Shown here in pieces: positions 44,224-52,652 of a DNA stretch of 64,000 bases. Under the pieces are notes generated by a model. The model was not told where the DNA came from. It searched no databases and saw only the letters and a list, made by a program, of their open reading frames with translations. Position 1 is the first letter of the stretch. Every line of letters starts with the position of its first letter. The stretch is from an uncultured Clostridia bacterium (lineage in GTDB: Bacteria > Bacillota > Clostridia > Oscillospirales > Oscillospiraceae): positions 62,001 through 126,000 of the forward strand of contig CANAZG010000001.1 in the NCBI GenBank assembly GCA_947365965.1, read 5' to 3'. Both the position numbers and the translations under genes were made by a program.

Positions 44224-44805
44224 ATGAAGACGACGAAGAGCGCGCTGCTGGTGGGTGTGGGCGGCCAGGGGGCCATTCTCACCGCCAAGGTGCTGGTCAG
44301 CGGCCTGATGAAAGCCGGGTACGACGTGAAGATGAGCGAGGTCCACGGCATGAGCCAGCGTGGCGGCAGCGTGTCCACCCAGGTCCACTGGGGTGAGAAG
44401 GTGTACTCCCCTGTCATCGGCAAGGGCGCGGCGGATATCGTGGTGGCCTTTGAGAAGATGGAGGCAGTGCGGTACGCGGACTACCTGAAGCCGGACGGCG
44501 TGGCGGTCATCAACGACTACGAGATGGCCTCCTCCAGCATCGCCGCCGGGCTGTGCCAATATCCGGAGGGGTGCCTGGAGGCCATGGAGAATCACTTCCG
44601 CTGCCACGTGCTGAAGGCTGGGGAAATCGCCCAGGGTCTGGGCAGCGCCAAGTGCATGAATATCATCCTGTTTGGAAGCATGGTCAAGGCCCTTGGCATG
44701 GACGACATCGACTGGGAGTCGGTCATCGCGGAGACGGTGCCGGAGAAGTTCCGGGAGCTGAATCTGAGCGCCTACCGGGCCGGCCGGGACGCGGTGAGCG
44801 CGTAG
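44224..44805 (+). CDS. iorB: Indolepyruvate ferredoxin oxidoreductase, beta subunit
   Basis: A 193-residue partner of IorA with GVGGQGAILTAKVLVSGLMKAGYDVKMSEVHGMSQRGGSV, the typical beta-subunit signature, and AGRDAV at the end. It follows iorA by 3 bases with AAAGGAG before the ATG. Confidence 0.95.
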   Translation: MKTTKSALLVGVGGQGAILTAKVLVSGLMKAGYDVKMSEVHGMSQRGGSVSTQVHWGEKVYSPVIGKGAADIVVAFEKMEAVRYADYLKPDGVAVINDYEMASSSIAAGLCQYPEGCLEAMENHFRCHVLKAGEIAQGLGSAKCMNIILFGSMVKALGMDDIDWESVIAETVPEKFRELNLSAYRAGRDAVSA

Positions 44806-44815
44806 GGTGGCCGGT

Positions 44816-45739
44816 ATGCTGAAAGACTTTCAGGCCCTCCGGGAGAAGGTGGGTACGGCCGCGCCCAGAACCGTGGCCGTGGCCTGCGCCCACGACAGTC
44901 ACACCCTGGAGGCGGTTTTGCGGGCCGCAGAGGAGGGCATTCTGCGCTATGTCCTGGTGGGCCGCAGGGACGATATTCTGAGAATCGGCGGGGAGCTGGG
45001 CCACAGCATTTCCGATGGCGATATCATCCCCGCAGAAACCGACGAGGAGGCCGCAAAGCTGGCGGTTTCGCTGGTCCGGGAGGGCAAAGCGGACTTCCTG
45101 CAAAAGGGCCTCATGCAGACCTCTACCATCTTGAAAGCCGTAGTCAATAAAGAAACCGGCATCGGCCTGGGCCGGCCCATGTCCCACACCGCCCTGCTGG
45201 AGATCCCCGGCTACCACAAGCTGTTGGGCGTGGCGGACGGCGGCATGATCCCCGCGCCGGACCTGGAGGCGAAAAGAGCCATTCTCCACAACGCCGTGGA
45301 GCTGTTCCGGCGGCTGGGCTATGACCGCCCCATGGTGTCCGCCGTGTGCGCGGCGGAGACGGTGAGCCCGAAAATCATCGAGACCGTGGACGCGGCGGCC
45401 CTGAAGGAGGCGGCCCAGGCCGGGGACTTCGGCCCCTGCTATGTGGAGGGCCCCATCTCCCTGGATCTGGCCCTGGACAAATCATCCGCAGAGATCAAGG
45501 GCTACGAGAGCCCGGTGTGCGGGGAGACGGACATCCTGCTGGTCCCCACCATGGCCGCCGGGAACATGACGGTCAAGAGCCTGCTGACCTTCGCGGGAGC
45601 GAGGATGGTGGGCGTGGTCACCGGGGCAAAGTGCCCTATCGCCCTCAACTCTCGGAGCGCCAGCTTTGAGGAGAAGTACAACTCCCTGCTGGCCTGCGCC
45701 CTGGCCGGCGGACAACAGGAGGCAAACCATGGGATTTAA
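44816..45739 (+). CDS. ptb: Phosphate butyryltransferase-like enzyme
   Basis: Exchanges CoA for phosphate on short acyl groups. The 307-residue protein has the PTA/PTB fold blocks VAVACAHDSHTLEAVLRA, GKADFLQKGLMQTS, GLGRPMSHTAL, ADGGMIPAPDL and the C-terminal DILLVPTMAAGNMTVKSLLTFAGA. The start at 44816 has AGGGTGG upstream; the GTG at 44807 is the alternative. Next to iorAB, the acyl group is probably aryl-acetyl or branched acyl rather than butyryl only. Confidence 0.92.
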   Translation: MLKDFQALREKVGTAAPRTVAVACAHDSHTLEAVLRAAEEGILRYVLVGRRDDILRIGGELGHSISDGDIIPAETDEEAAKLAVSLVREGKADFLQKGLMQTSTILKAVVNKETGIGLGRPMSHTALLEIPGYHKLLGVADGGMIPAPDLEAKRAILHNAVELFRRLGYDRPMVSAVCAAETVSPKIIETVDAAALKEAAQAGDFGPCYVEGPISLDLALDKSSAEIKGYESPVCGETDILLVPTMAAGNMTVKSLLTFAGARMVGVVTGAKCPIALNSRSASFEEKYNSLLACALAGGQQEANHGI

Positions 45740-46871
45740 GCAGCTGATTATCAACCCCGGCTCCACCAGCACCAAGCTGGCCCTCTACGAGGGAAAAGAA
45801 AAGGTTGTCCAGGAGAGCGTGGAGCACGACGCCGCCCAGATGCAGCAGTTTAGGGGCATCGCGGACCAGATCCCCTTCCGTACAGAAATCGTCCAGGCGT
45901 TTATGGAGAAAAACCGTATCCAGGCCGGCGAGCTCTCCGCCGTTGTTGCACGCGGCGGCCTCCTGCCCGGCCTGAAGACCGGCGGATATCTGGTCAATGA
46001 CGATCTGTGCCGGGCCCTTGTGGACAATCGTTTAAGCCAGCCCCACCCCTCCAACCTTGCCGCCCTGCTGGCCAGAAACATTGCGGCCCCCCTGGGCATC
46101 CCGGCCTATATCTACGACGCGGTGACCTCCAGCGAGCTGCCCCTTGTCGCCCGCATCACCGGGACCACGGACATTCTCCGTCAAAGCTACTGCCATGCTC
46201 TCAACAGCCGGGCCATGGCCATTCGCTACGCGGAAAGCCAAGGCGTTCCCTACGCGCAGCTGCGCCTGATCGTTGTCCATATGGGCGGAGGGATCTCCCT
46301 GAGCGCCCATATTGATGGAAAGATCGTGGACTCTATTGGGGACGACGAGGGACCCTTCTCCCCGGAGCGGGGCGGAAGCCTGCCTGCCTTCGAATTGGTC
46401 CGGATGTGCTACTCCGGCAAATATACCATGGAGGAGATGCAGAAGAAGCTCCGCGGCACCGGCGGCATGTACGCCCACCTGGGCACCAGCGACTGCCGCG
46501 TCATTGAGGAGCGGATCCAAAGTGGAGACGCCCAGACAGAGCTGATCTTCCAGGCCCAGGCGTACCAGATCGCCAAGGGCATCGGCGAGCTGTCCGCCGC
46601 ACTGCGGGGCAGGTGCGACGCCGTCATCCTCACCGGCGGACTGGCCTACTCGAAGATGCTCACGGAGCTGATATGCGGATACCTTTGGTTCATTGGCCCT
46701 GTCGTGGTGCTGCCCGGCGAGAACGAGATGGAGGCCCTGGCCTACGGCGGCCTGCGCATCCTCAGCGGCGAGGAAACCGCCCAGATATATTCCATTCCCC
46801 AGAATGAATCTGCCTGCTCTCACGCCTCTCCGGACCCGCAGGCTCATTCAGAAAAGGACGGACTCCTATGA
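45729..46871 (+). CDS. buk: Butyrate kinase-like enzyme
   Basis: Makes ATP from an acyl phosphate. The 380-residue protein has the ASKHA motifs IINPGSTSTKLALYEG at the N-terminus, VVHMGGGISLSAH and VILTGGLAYSKM. AGGAGG precedes the ATG, which overlaps the ptb end by 11 bases. The last 25 residues are a low-complexity tail not typical of Buk. It ends in ATGA, which starts the next aminotransferase. Confidence 0.94.
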   Translation: MGFKQLIINPGSTSTKLALYEGKEKVVQESVEHDAAQMQQFRGIADQIPFRTEIVQAFMEKNRIQAGELSAVVARGGLLPGLKTGGYLVNDDLCRALVDNRLSQPHPSNLAALLARNIAAPLGIPAYIYDAVTSSELPLVARITGTTDILRQSYCHALNSRAMAIRYAESQGVPYAQLRLIVVHMGGGISLSAHIDGKIVDSIGDDEGPFSPERGGSLPAFELVRMCYSGKYTMEEMQKKLRGTGGMYAHLGTSDCRVIEERIQSGDAQTELIFQAQAYQIAKGIGELSAALRGRCDAVILTGGLAYSKMLTELICGYLWFIGPVVVLPGENEMEALAYGGLRILSGEETAQIYSIPQNESACSHASPDPQAHSEKDGLL

Positions 46872-48070
46872 TCTCCAACGCCATGTACTCCCTGGGGGCC
46901 AAGCGCTCCTGTATCCGGGAGCTGTTTGAGTACGGCATCCAGCAGGCAAAAATTGTTGGAAAAGAAAACGTGATGGACTTCTCCATCGGCAACCCCTCCA
47001 TTCCCACGCCGGACGCGGTGACGGCGGCCTTTGACCAGCTGGTGCAGTCGGAGGACACCATCGCCGTCCACGGCTACACCCCGGCTGCCGGGGACTTTGA
47101 CGCCAGGAAGGCGGTGGCGGACAACCTCACCCGCCGGGCCCATGTGGAGATCCGGCCGGACAATATCTACTTCACCTGCGGCGCGGCCCCGGCCCTTATC
47201 TCCACCGTCCGGGCCCTGGCGGTGGAGGACGCGGAGATCATGGTCATTGCCCCCTACTTCCCGGAGTACCGCCCCTTTATCGAGATGAACGGGTGCAAAT
47301 TCGTGGCCGTGCCGCCGGATACCAACGCCTTCCAGATCCGCTTCGACGAGCTGGAGAAGCGGATCACCCCCCACACCCAGGCGCTGATTGTCAACTCCCC
47401 CAACAACCCCTCCGGCGTGGTGTATACCAGGGAGACTCTGCAAAGGCTGTCGGAGATTCTGACCAGGAAAAGCAAAGAGATCGGCCACCCCATCTACATC
47501 ATCGCCGACGAGCCCTACCGGGAGCTGGTCTATGACGGCGTGGACGTGCCCTACCTGCCCAACATCTACCCGGATACCATGATCTGCTACTCCTACTCGA
47601 AAATTCTCTCCCTGCCCGGGGAGCGGATCGGATACGTGTGCGTGCCGGACTCGGTAACAGACAGCAAGGACCTGTTCGCCGCTATCGCCGGGGCCTCCCG
47701 GACCCTGGGCCACGTCTGCGCTCCCTCCCTCCAGCAGAAGGTGATTGCCAAGTGCGTGGATGTGCGGCCCAATCTGGCCGCCTACGACCGCAACCGGATG
47801 GCCCTGTACAGCGCCCTCACCTCCTACGGTTATCGGTGCGTCAAGCCCAACGGGGCGTTCTACCTCTTCGTGGAGGCCCCAGGCGGCAGCGCCAAAGCTT
47901 TCTCCGACCATGCCAAGGAGCGCAATCTCCTGGTAGTGCCGGGGGACGACTTCGGCTGTCCGGCCTTCTTCCGCCTGAGCACCTGCGTCAGCAGCGAGAC
48001 GGTAGACAAGAGCCTGCCGGTGTTCCGGGAGCTCATCTCAGCCGCCCAGCCCCGGAAGCGGGCCGTATGA
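46868..48070 (+). CDS. PLP aminotransferase 1 (class I/II)
   Basis: A 400-residue fold type I aminotransferase. Visible are the cofactor region CGAAPALISTVRAL, NSPNNPSGVVY, IADEPYRELVYDG, the PLP-binding Lys in SYSKILSLPGER, and the substrate Arg region FFRLSTCVS. The family includes aspartate/aromatic aminotransferases. Its 4-base overlap with buk puts it in the iorAB-ptb-buk unit, where it could produce the 2-oxo acids that IorAB decarboxylates. Confidence 0.9.
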   Translation: MISNAMYSLGAKRSCIRELFEYGIQQAKIVGKENVMDFSIGNPSIPTPDAVTAAFDQLVQSEDTIAVHGYTPAAGDFDARKAVADNLTRRAHVEIRPDNIYFTCGAAPALISTVRALAVEDAEIMVIAPYFPEYRPFIEMNGCKFVAVPPDTNAFQIRFDELEKRITPHTQALIVNSPNNPSGVVYTRETLQRLSEILTRKSKEIGHPIYIIADEPYRELVYDGVDVPYLPNIYPDTMICYSYSKILSLPGERIGYVCVPDSVTDSKDLFAAIAGASRTLGHVCAPSLQQKVIAKCVDVRPNLAAYDRNRMALYSALTSYGYRCVKPNGAFYLFVEAPGGSAKAFSDHAKERNLLVVPGDDFGCPAFFRLSTCVSSETVDKSLPVFRELISAAQPRKRAV

Positions 48071-48097
48071 TACATAATTAATAAGGAGAGGACGACC

Positions 48098-49282
48098 ATG
48101 ATCGACGAATCCCTCTATCAGTCCGGCACAAAGCCCTCCACCATCTTCCAGCTCTTTGAGTACGGCCTCAAGCAGGCGGCCATCGTGGGCAGGGAGAACG
48201 TCTATGACTACTCCCTGGGCAACCCCTCCGTCCCGGCCCCGAGCCAGGTGACGGACATCTTCCAGCAGCTCCTTGACCAGGAGGACCCCATAGCCCTCCA
48301 CGGCTACACCCCCGCCGCCGGGGCGCTGAACGTCCGGCAGGCCATTGCGGAGGACCTGTCCGCCAGAAGCGGCATGACCATCCGGCTCCAGAATCTGTTC
48401 CTCACCTGCGGCGCGGCCCCGGCCCTGCTGTACGTGCTCCGGGCCCTGGCCGCAGAGCAGGCGGAGGTTGTCGCCATCACGCCCTATTTCCCGGAGTACC
48501 GGGTCTATGCGGAGGCCTGCGGCATGCGGTTCATCCCCACCGAAGCGGATCTGGATCAGTTCCAGATCAACCTCCCATCCCTGGAGCGATCCATCACCTC
48601 CCACACCCAGGCGGTAATCGTCAACTCCCCCAACAATCCCTCCGGCGCGGTCTACTCCCGGGAGACCCTGGAGAAGCTGGCTGCTCTCCTGACCGCCAAG
48701 GCCAAAGAGATCGGCCACCCCATCTACATTATCGCCGACGAGCCCTACCGTGAGCTGGTCTACGACGGCGCGGAGGTCCCCTTTATCCCCGGCATCTACC
48801 CGGACACCGTGGTGTGCTACTCCTATTCAAAGTCCCTGTCCCTGCCCGGGGAGCGGCTGGGGTACTTCTGCGTGCCGGACGGAGCGGCGGACAGCGCCCG
48901 GCTCTACACCGCCGCCTGCGCGGCGGCACGGATGATGGGCCACGTCTGCGCCCCCTCCCTCCAACAGCGGGTCATTGGCGCGTGTACGCACATCCGGCCC
49001 CAGCTGGAGGTCTACGACAAAAACCGCCGGACCCTCTATGACGCCCTCACCTCCTACGGTTACCGCTGCGTCTACCCCAGCGGGGCCTTCTACCTGTTCG
49101 TGGAGGCCCCCGGCGGCAGCGCCAAGGCCTTCTCCGACCGGGCCAAGGCGCACAATCTGCTGGTGGTGCCCGGGGGCGACTTCGGCTGCCCGGCCTTCTT
49201 CCGCCTGAGCACCTGCGTGGACAGCGGGATGGTGGAGCGAAGCCTGCCGATATTCAAGAGACTGGCGGAACAAACGCCCTAA
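48098..49282 (+). CDS. PLP aminotransferase 2, tandem paralog
   Basis: A 394-residue paralog of the preceding gene; the core blocks are nearly the same (YTPAAGALNVRQA, CGAAPALLYVLRAL, IYIIADEPYRELVYDG, SYSKSLSLPGERLGYFCVP, GHVCAPSLQQ). The N-terminal region and some substrate-loop residues differ, which suggests split amino acid ranges. AAGGAGAGG lies before the ATG. A terminator directly follows. Confidence 0.9.
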   Translation: MIDESLYQSGTKPSTIFQLFEYGLKQAAIVGRENVYDYSLGNPSVPAPSQVTDIFQQLLDQEDPIALHGYTPAAGALNVRQAIAEDLSARSGMTIRLQNLFLTCGAAPALLYVLRALAAEQAEVVAITPYFPEYRVYAEACGMRFIPTEADLDQFQINLPSLERSITSHTQAVIVNSPNNPSGAVYSRETLEKLAALLTAKAKEIGHPIYIIADEPYRELVYDGAEVPFIPGIYPDTVVCYSYSKSLSLPGERLGYFCVPDGAADSARLYTAACAAARMMGHVCAPSLQQRVIGACTHIRPQLEVYDKNRRTLYDALTSYGYRCVYPSGAFYLFVEAPGGSAKAFSDRAKAHNLLVVPGGDFGCPAFFRLSTCVDSGMVERSLPIFKRLAEQTP

Positions 49283-49325
49283 AAAAGTCCGGCGGAAGCG
49301 CAGAGAGCACTTCCGCCGGACTTTT
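49283..49325. terminator. Bidirectional terminator between two convergent operons
   Basis: AAAAGTCCGGCGGAAG / CTTCCGCCGGACTTTT, a 16-bp perfect stem with A-run and T-run ends, serving the aminotransferase operon and the envelope operon. Confidence 0.92.
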
Positions 49326-49326
49326 C

Positions 49327-50193
49327 TCATCTCTCCTCCAGCAGCTCCTGGAGGGGTCTATAGTAGTGGTAGGCGAACTGGAGCCGGTCATAGCCGAACT
49401 GCTTCTCCAGCCGTGCCGCAGACTTCCACAGCGCGTCCAGGCCCACCGTGGCGTAGGTGTGGATCTCCTCCAGGCCGTGCTGGTAGGGCTCCTGGAGCTC
49501 AAAGATGCACTCCACCCCCTTGCCGTATTCCCGGGCCAGACCAACCTCCCGGGCGATCTGCATATACTCGTCCGTGCGGTTATAGTTCATCACCGCTATG
49601 CCGTCGCAGGCCTCAGCAATCAGACTCTCCAGGATATCCTCACCGTAGGATGCATCGCAGAAGTGGGGAATGCACAGCCACATCTCCAGCTTCTGCTCCT
49701 GGGCGCAGGCGTAGGCGGCCTTCATGCCGCTCAGGTAGTTCTCCAACAGCTTCTTCCTGGCCCTGCCCCCCTCGTCCCACTCGTCCAGGAGGTAGGGCTC
49801 CACGTCCACCACCACGCCGGTGATCCGGGCGCTGCCGCTCTTGCCCTTGTTGTATTCGGCTACCCGCCGGATGGTCTTGATGACCTCCTCGCCCTTCTTG
49901 TCCCGAGCCCACTCCTTTGCGCCAAGGAGGGCGAATACGTCCACAGACTTCTTTTTCAGCCCCTTGACAAAGGCCTCTGCGGCGCCGTCCTTCAGGCTGT
50001 CCTTGGAGAACTCCTGGTAGACCCGCTTCACCCCGGCCTCCTTCGCGCAGGCGGCCAGGGCCTCCGCCTCCTCCAGGGCCTCCTGGTCCCAGCTGTACAG
50101 GCTGTACCCCACCGGCTTCGTCCCCGCCAGCAGCAGCGCCGCCGCCAGGACGCAGAGCAACGCGCAGCCCGCTCTCTTCATCCATGCTCTCAT
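49327..50193 (-). CDS. Secreted TIM-barrel-like protein
   Basis: A 288-residue protein with an N-terminal signal sequence (MKRAGCALLCVLAAALLLAGTK). Strand-like segments carry acidic residues at their ends, notably ITGVVVDVEPYLLDEW and IAVMNYNRTDEY, a pattern seen in GH18-like and other glycosidase barrels. No family is certain. It is the last gene of the envelope operon and overlaps the GGDEF-EAL gene by 4 bases. A wall- or polymer-directed hydrolase is plausible. Confidence 0.6.
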   Translation of the reverse strand: MRAWMKRAGCALLCVLAAALLLAGTKPVGYSLYSWDQEALEEAEALAACAKEAGVKRVYQEFSKDSLKDGAAEAFVKGLKKKSVDVFALLGAKEWARDKKGEEVIKTIRRVAEYNKGKSGSARITGVVVDVEPYLLDEWDEGGRARKKLLENYLSGMKAAYACAQEQKLEMWLCIPHFCDASYGEDILESLIAEACDGIAVMNYNRTDEYMQIAREVGLAREYGKGVECIFELQEPYQHGLEEIHTYATVGLDALWKSAARLEKQFGYDRLQFAYHYYRPLQELLEER

Positions 50194-52004
50194 CGCTCAC
50201 ACCTGCTTTCCTCGTTTGACTGCTCCAACAGCTTCTTCCTCGCCTCCCAGGGCGGGATAGCGTGGTAGAGCTGATCTCCCCGCATCACATCGCAGGACAG
50301 GCGGCGCAGCAGCCGCACCTGCTCCACGCTCTCCACGCCCTCCGCCAGCACAGAGATGCCCAGCTCGTGGCCCATTCGGATCACGCCGCCCACCACCGCC
50401 GGTCCGGCGGCGCTCTCCGCCTGCTCCATCAGCTCCCTTCCCAGGGTCACGCCGTCAAAGGGGTAGTCCCCCAGGTCGAAGAGGGCGGTGAACCGCCTCC
50501 CCACTCCTGTCAGCACCACCTTGAACCCCATGTCCTTCAGGGCCTGAATATTCCTGGCCGCCTCCTGGGGGTCCCTGGCAATGCCAGCTTCCGTCAGGCC
50601 CAGGATCAGCCGCTCCCGGCGGAAGGCATACCGCTCCGCCATCTCGCCCAGCCGCTGGGCAAAGCCCTGGCCGGCAATGGCGGTCCGGGACAGGCGGCAG
50701 CACAGAAAGAAGTCCTCCAGCCCCTGTTGGCGTATGTTGTCCAGAAAGGCGCAGGCCTCCTCCAGGTTGTGGGCATCCAGCTGATCTGTCAGCTCCTCCC
50801 GCTCCGCTATGGGCAGGAACCGCTCCAGGGGTACGGAGCCCCTGTCCGGGTGCTCCCACGTGGGCAGCGCCTCGCCGCCTACGATCCGGCCGCTGTCCCC
50901 GTCCACATAGAACTGGATCTCCACCCGGAACTCCCCGCTGTTCAGGGCCCGCCGGATGTCCCCCTGGAGCCGCTCCTCCTCCACGTCCGACGCCATGGCC
51001 TTTTCGCTGCAAACCCGATAGGCCTCCCCCTGCTCCAGAGCGGCTTTCGCCGCCTGCACGCCCCGGTAGAGCATCTCATCCAGGTTCCGGTCTCCCGCCT
51101 TGAGGGGGTAGACCCCCGCCGCCACGGGGCAGGTCCCGCCCTCCGGAACGCAGTCCCCCAGACGCTCCATCAGCTCCGTCAGCCAACGGTCCCACCCCTC
51201 CTGTCCTCCGCACAGCCGCAGGATGGCAAACCCGTTGTCCGATATCCGGGCCAGGACGTCCCCCTCTGTGGAGGCCGCCTGGAGCGTCGAGGCCATGCTG
51301 TGAAGAACGGCCTCCCGCTCCTTGCCCGCCGGCCCCCGCAGCCGCCGGGGATCAAAGCAGAAGCAGAACAGGGTGCAGAGCACCCGGTTCCTGTCGGTAA
51401 GCCGCTGCCGGACCCAGCGGTCCATGGAGGCCCGGTTCCCCAGGCCCGTCTCCTGGTCCTCCTCCCCGGCCGCATCCAGCTGATGCAGGCGGCGGCGCAG
51501 GCGCAGGGCCAGGACCGTGACCACTCCGGCCAGGATCCCCGCCGCCACCGCCATGGCTACTGCGGCAACCTCCAGCCGGTGCTCCCGGGGCTGCGGCGCG
51601 CCCTGGACGGCGGCGATGAGCTCCCCGGTCCGCTCCTCCGCCGTCCTCCCGTCCATAAAGGCCCGCAGCTCCTGCTCCAGACCCGCCGGGGCCACGTCCA
51701 GCAGACAGAGGCGGCAGATCACCGGCTCCCCGTCCACCTCCGCCGCCAGCACCGCGACGTTCTCCCCTCTCCCGCTGCGTCCTCCCTCCAGGCAGGTGAC
51801 CATGTCCACCTGCCGGTTCCGGGCCAGATGCTGCCGCCGGTCCCGCTGGCCGGGCTCGTAGTAGCGCACCTCGTAGTCCGACTGCTGGGAGAACTGCTGC
51901 AGCAGCTGGGGGATGACGCCCCGGTAGCTCCCCGACTGGACGTCGTAGTACTCCACCGGGTAGGCGTCGGGACAGCCGGCTATATAGACAATAGTTTTTT
52001 CCAT
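50190..52004 (-). CDS. Degenerate GGDEF-EAL membrane protein
   Basis: A 604-residue protein. Residues 1 to about 140 resemble an extracytoplasmic ligand-binding region, with one membrane helix at 145-170; a GGDEF-like domain follows, whose active-site loop reads ISDNGF (254-259) instead of GGDEF; then an EAL-like domain. EAL 378-380 and the AEGVES block (554-559) are present, but the RW after EAL, the Asn-Leu-Ser strand and the DDFG metal site are replaced (PTW, RLS, TGVG). It should not make or break c-di-GMP but could bind it or act as a scaffold. Confidence 0.85.
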   Translation of the reverse strand: MEKTIVYIAGCPDAYPVEYYDVQSGSYRGVIPQLLQQFSQQSDYEVRYYEPGQRDRRQHLARNRQVDMVTCLEGGRSGRGENVAVLAAEVDGEPVICRLCLLDVAPAGLEQELRAFMDGRTAEERTGELIAAVQGAPQPREHRLEVAAVAMAVAAGILAGVVTVLALRLRRRLHQLDAAGEEDQETGLGNRASMDRWVRQRLTDRNRVLCTLFCFCFDPRRLRGPAGKEREAVLHSMASTLQAASTEGDVLARISDNGFAILRLCGGQEGWDRWLTELMERLGDCVPEGGTCPVAAGVYPLKAGDRNLDEMLYRGVQAAKAALEQGEAYRVCSEKAMASDVEEERLQGDIRRALNSGEFRVEIQFYVDGDSGRIVGGEALPTWEHPDRGSVPLERFLPIAEREELTDQLDAHNLEEACAFLDNIRQQGLEDFFLCCRLSRTAIAGQGFAQRLGEMAERYAFRRERLILGLTEAGIARDPQEAARNIQALKDMGFKVVLTGVGRRFTALFDLGDYPFDGVTLGRELMEQAESAAGPAVVGGVIRMGHELGISVLAEGVESVEQVRLLRRLSCDVMRGDQLYHAIPPWEARKKLLEQSNEESRCER

Positions 52005-52555
52005 GGATCTCCTTCCGGATCGGGGCGTTTGGGGGTGGTCCCGGCCGCCGGGGACGGGGAGATCTGGGGCGCCTGCTTCTTGAGGTCGTCCATGGCCGCG
52101 CCGGTCTGCTCGGCCCTGCCGTCAAACTCCACCATCAGCTCCCGCAGGACCTCCCGCAGCTGCTGGACCCTGGCGGAGTAGCTCTCCAGCTTCTGGGTCT
52201 GGCGCTGGACCTGGATCTTCAGCTCCTCCTGGGACTTCTGCTCCCGGCGGATGCTCTCCTCCCGCAGCCGCTCCGCGTGGCGCTGGGCCTCCAGCAGGGT
52301 GGCGAACACCGCCGACTGGTTGGCCTTCAGGGACGCGTTCTCCTCCTGGAGGGTCTCCACCAGGCGCTCCAGCTCCTCAATCCGGCTCTGCGCCCGGGTC
52401 TCCTGCTGGGCCATCCGCGTGTCCTTCTCCGTCAGCTTGGCGTCCTTTTCCGCCAGCTTCCGGGAGCTCTCCTCCTCCATGCCCACGATGTAGCGATACA
52501 CGTCCTCCTTCTTGTAGCCCCAGAGGCCCTTCTTCAACTCGTCCAGCCGCATCAT
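51980..52555 (-). CDS. DivIVA-like coiled-coil protein
   Basis: A 191-residue protein with an N-terminal LDELKKGLWGYKKEDVYRYI, the DivIVA/GpsB-type membrane-associated motif, then a continuous coiled coil to about residue 160 and a Pro-rich tail. The start at 52555 has AAAGGAGAA upstream (the next ATG is one codon on). Such proteins mark curved membranes or division sites and could place the polymer machinery. It overlaps the GGDEF-EAL gene by 25 bases. Confidence 0.75.
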   Translation of the reverse strand: MMRLDELKKGLWGYKKEDVYRYIVGMEEESSRKLAEKDAKLTEKDTRMAQQETRAQSRIEELERLVETLQEENASLKANQSAVFATLLEAQRHAERLREESIRREQKSQEELKIQVQRQTQKLESYSARVQQLREVLRELMVEFDGRAEQTGAAMDDLKKQAPQISPSPAAGTTPKRPDPEGDPWKKLLSI

Positions 52556-52590
52556 TCCGTTCTCCTTTCCCGCCAAACGCATTCCGTCCG

Positions 52591-52643
52591 CCGGGACATC
52601 CCCAAGGGATGTCCCGGCCACATGCCCCGGGGCATGTCTTTTT
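52591..52643. terminator. Two successive hairpins inside the envelope operon
   Basis: CCGGGACATCCC / GGGATGTCCCGG (52591-52617) and ACATGCCCC / GGGGCATGT (52620-52637). The T-run lies on the plus side, while the operon is read on the minus strand, so in the operon's direction these are hairpins without a T-run. They may protect or trim the message between the glycosyltransferase and DivIVA-like genes. Confidence 0.55.
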
Positions 52644-52652
52644 TCCTATATA

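Noticed and set aside
42478..44607. 709-codon frame on the minus strand opposite iorA/iorB
   Set aside because: Runs opposite two well-recognised genes and has no family likeness; typical antisense shadow in G+C-rich DNA.
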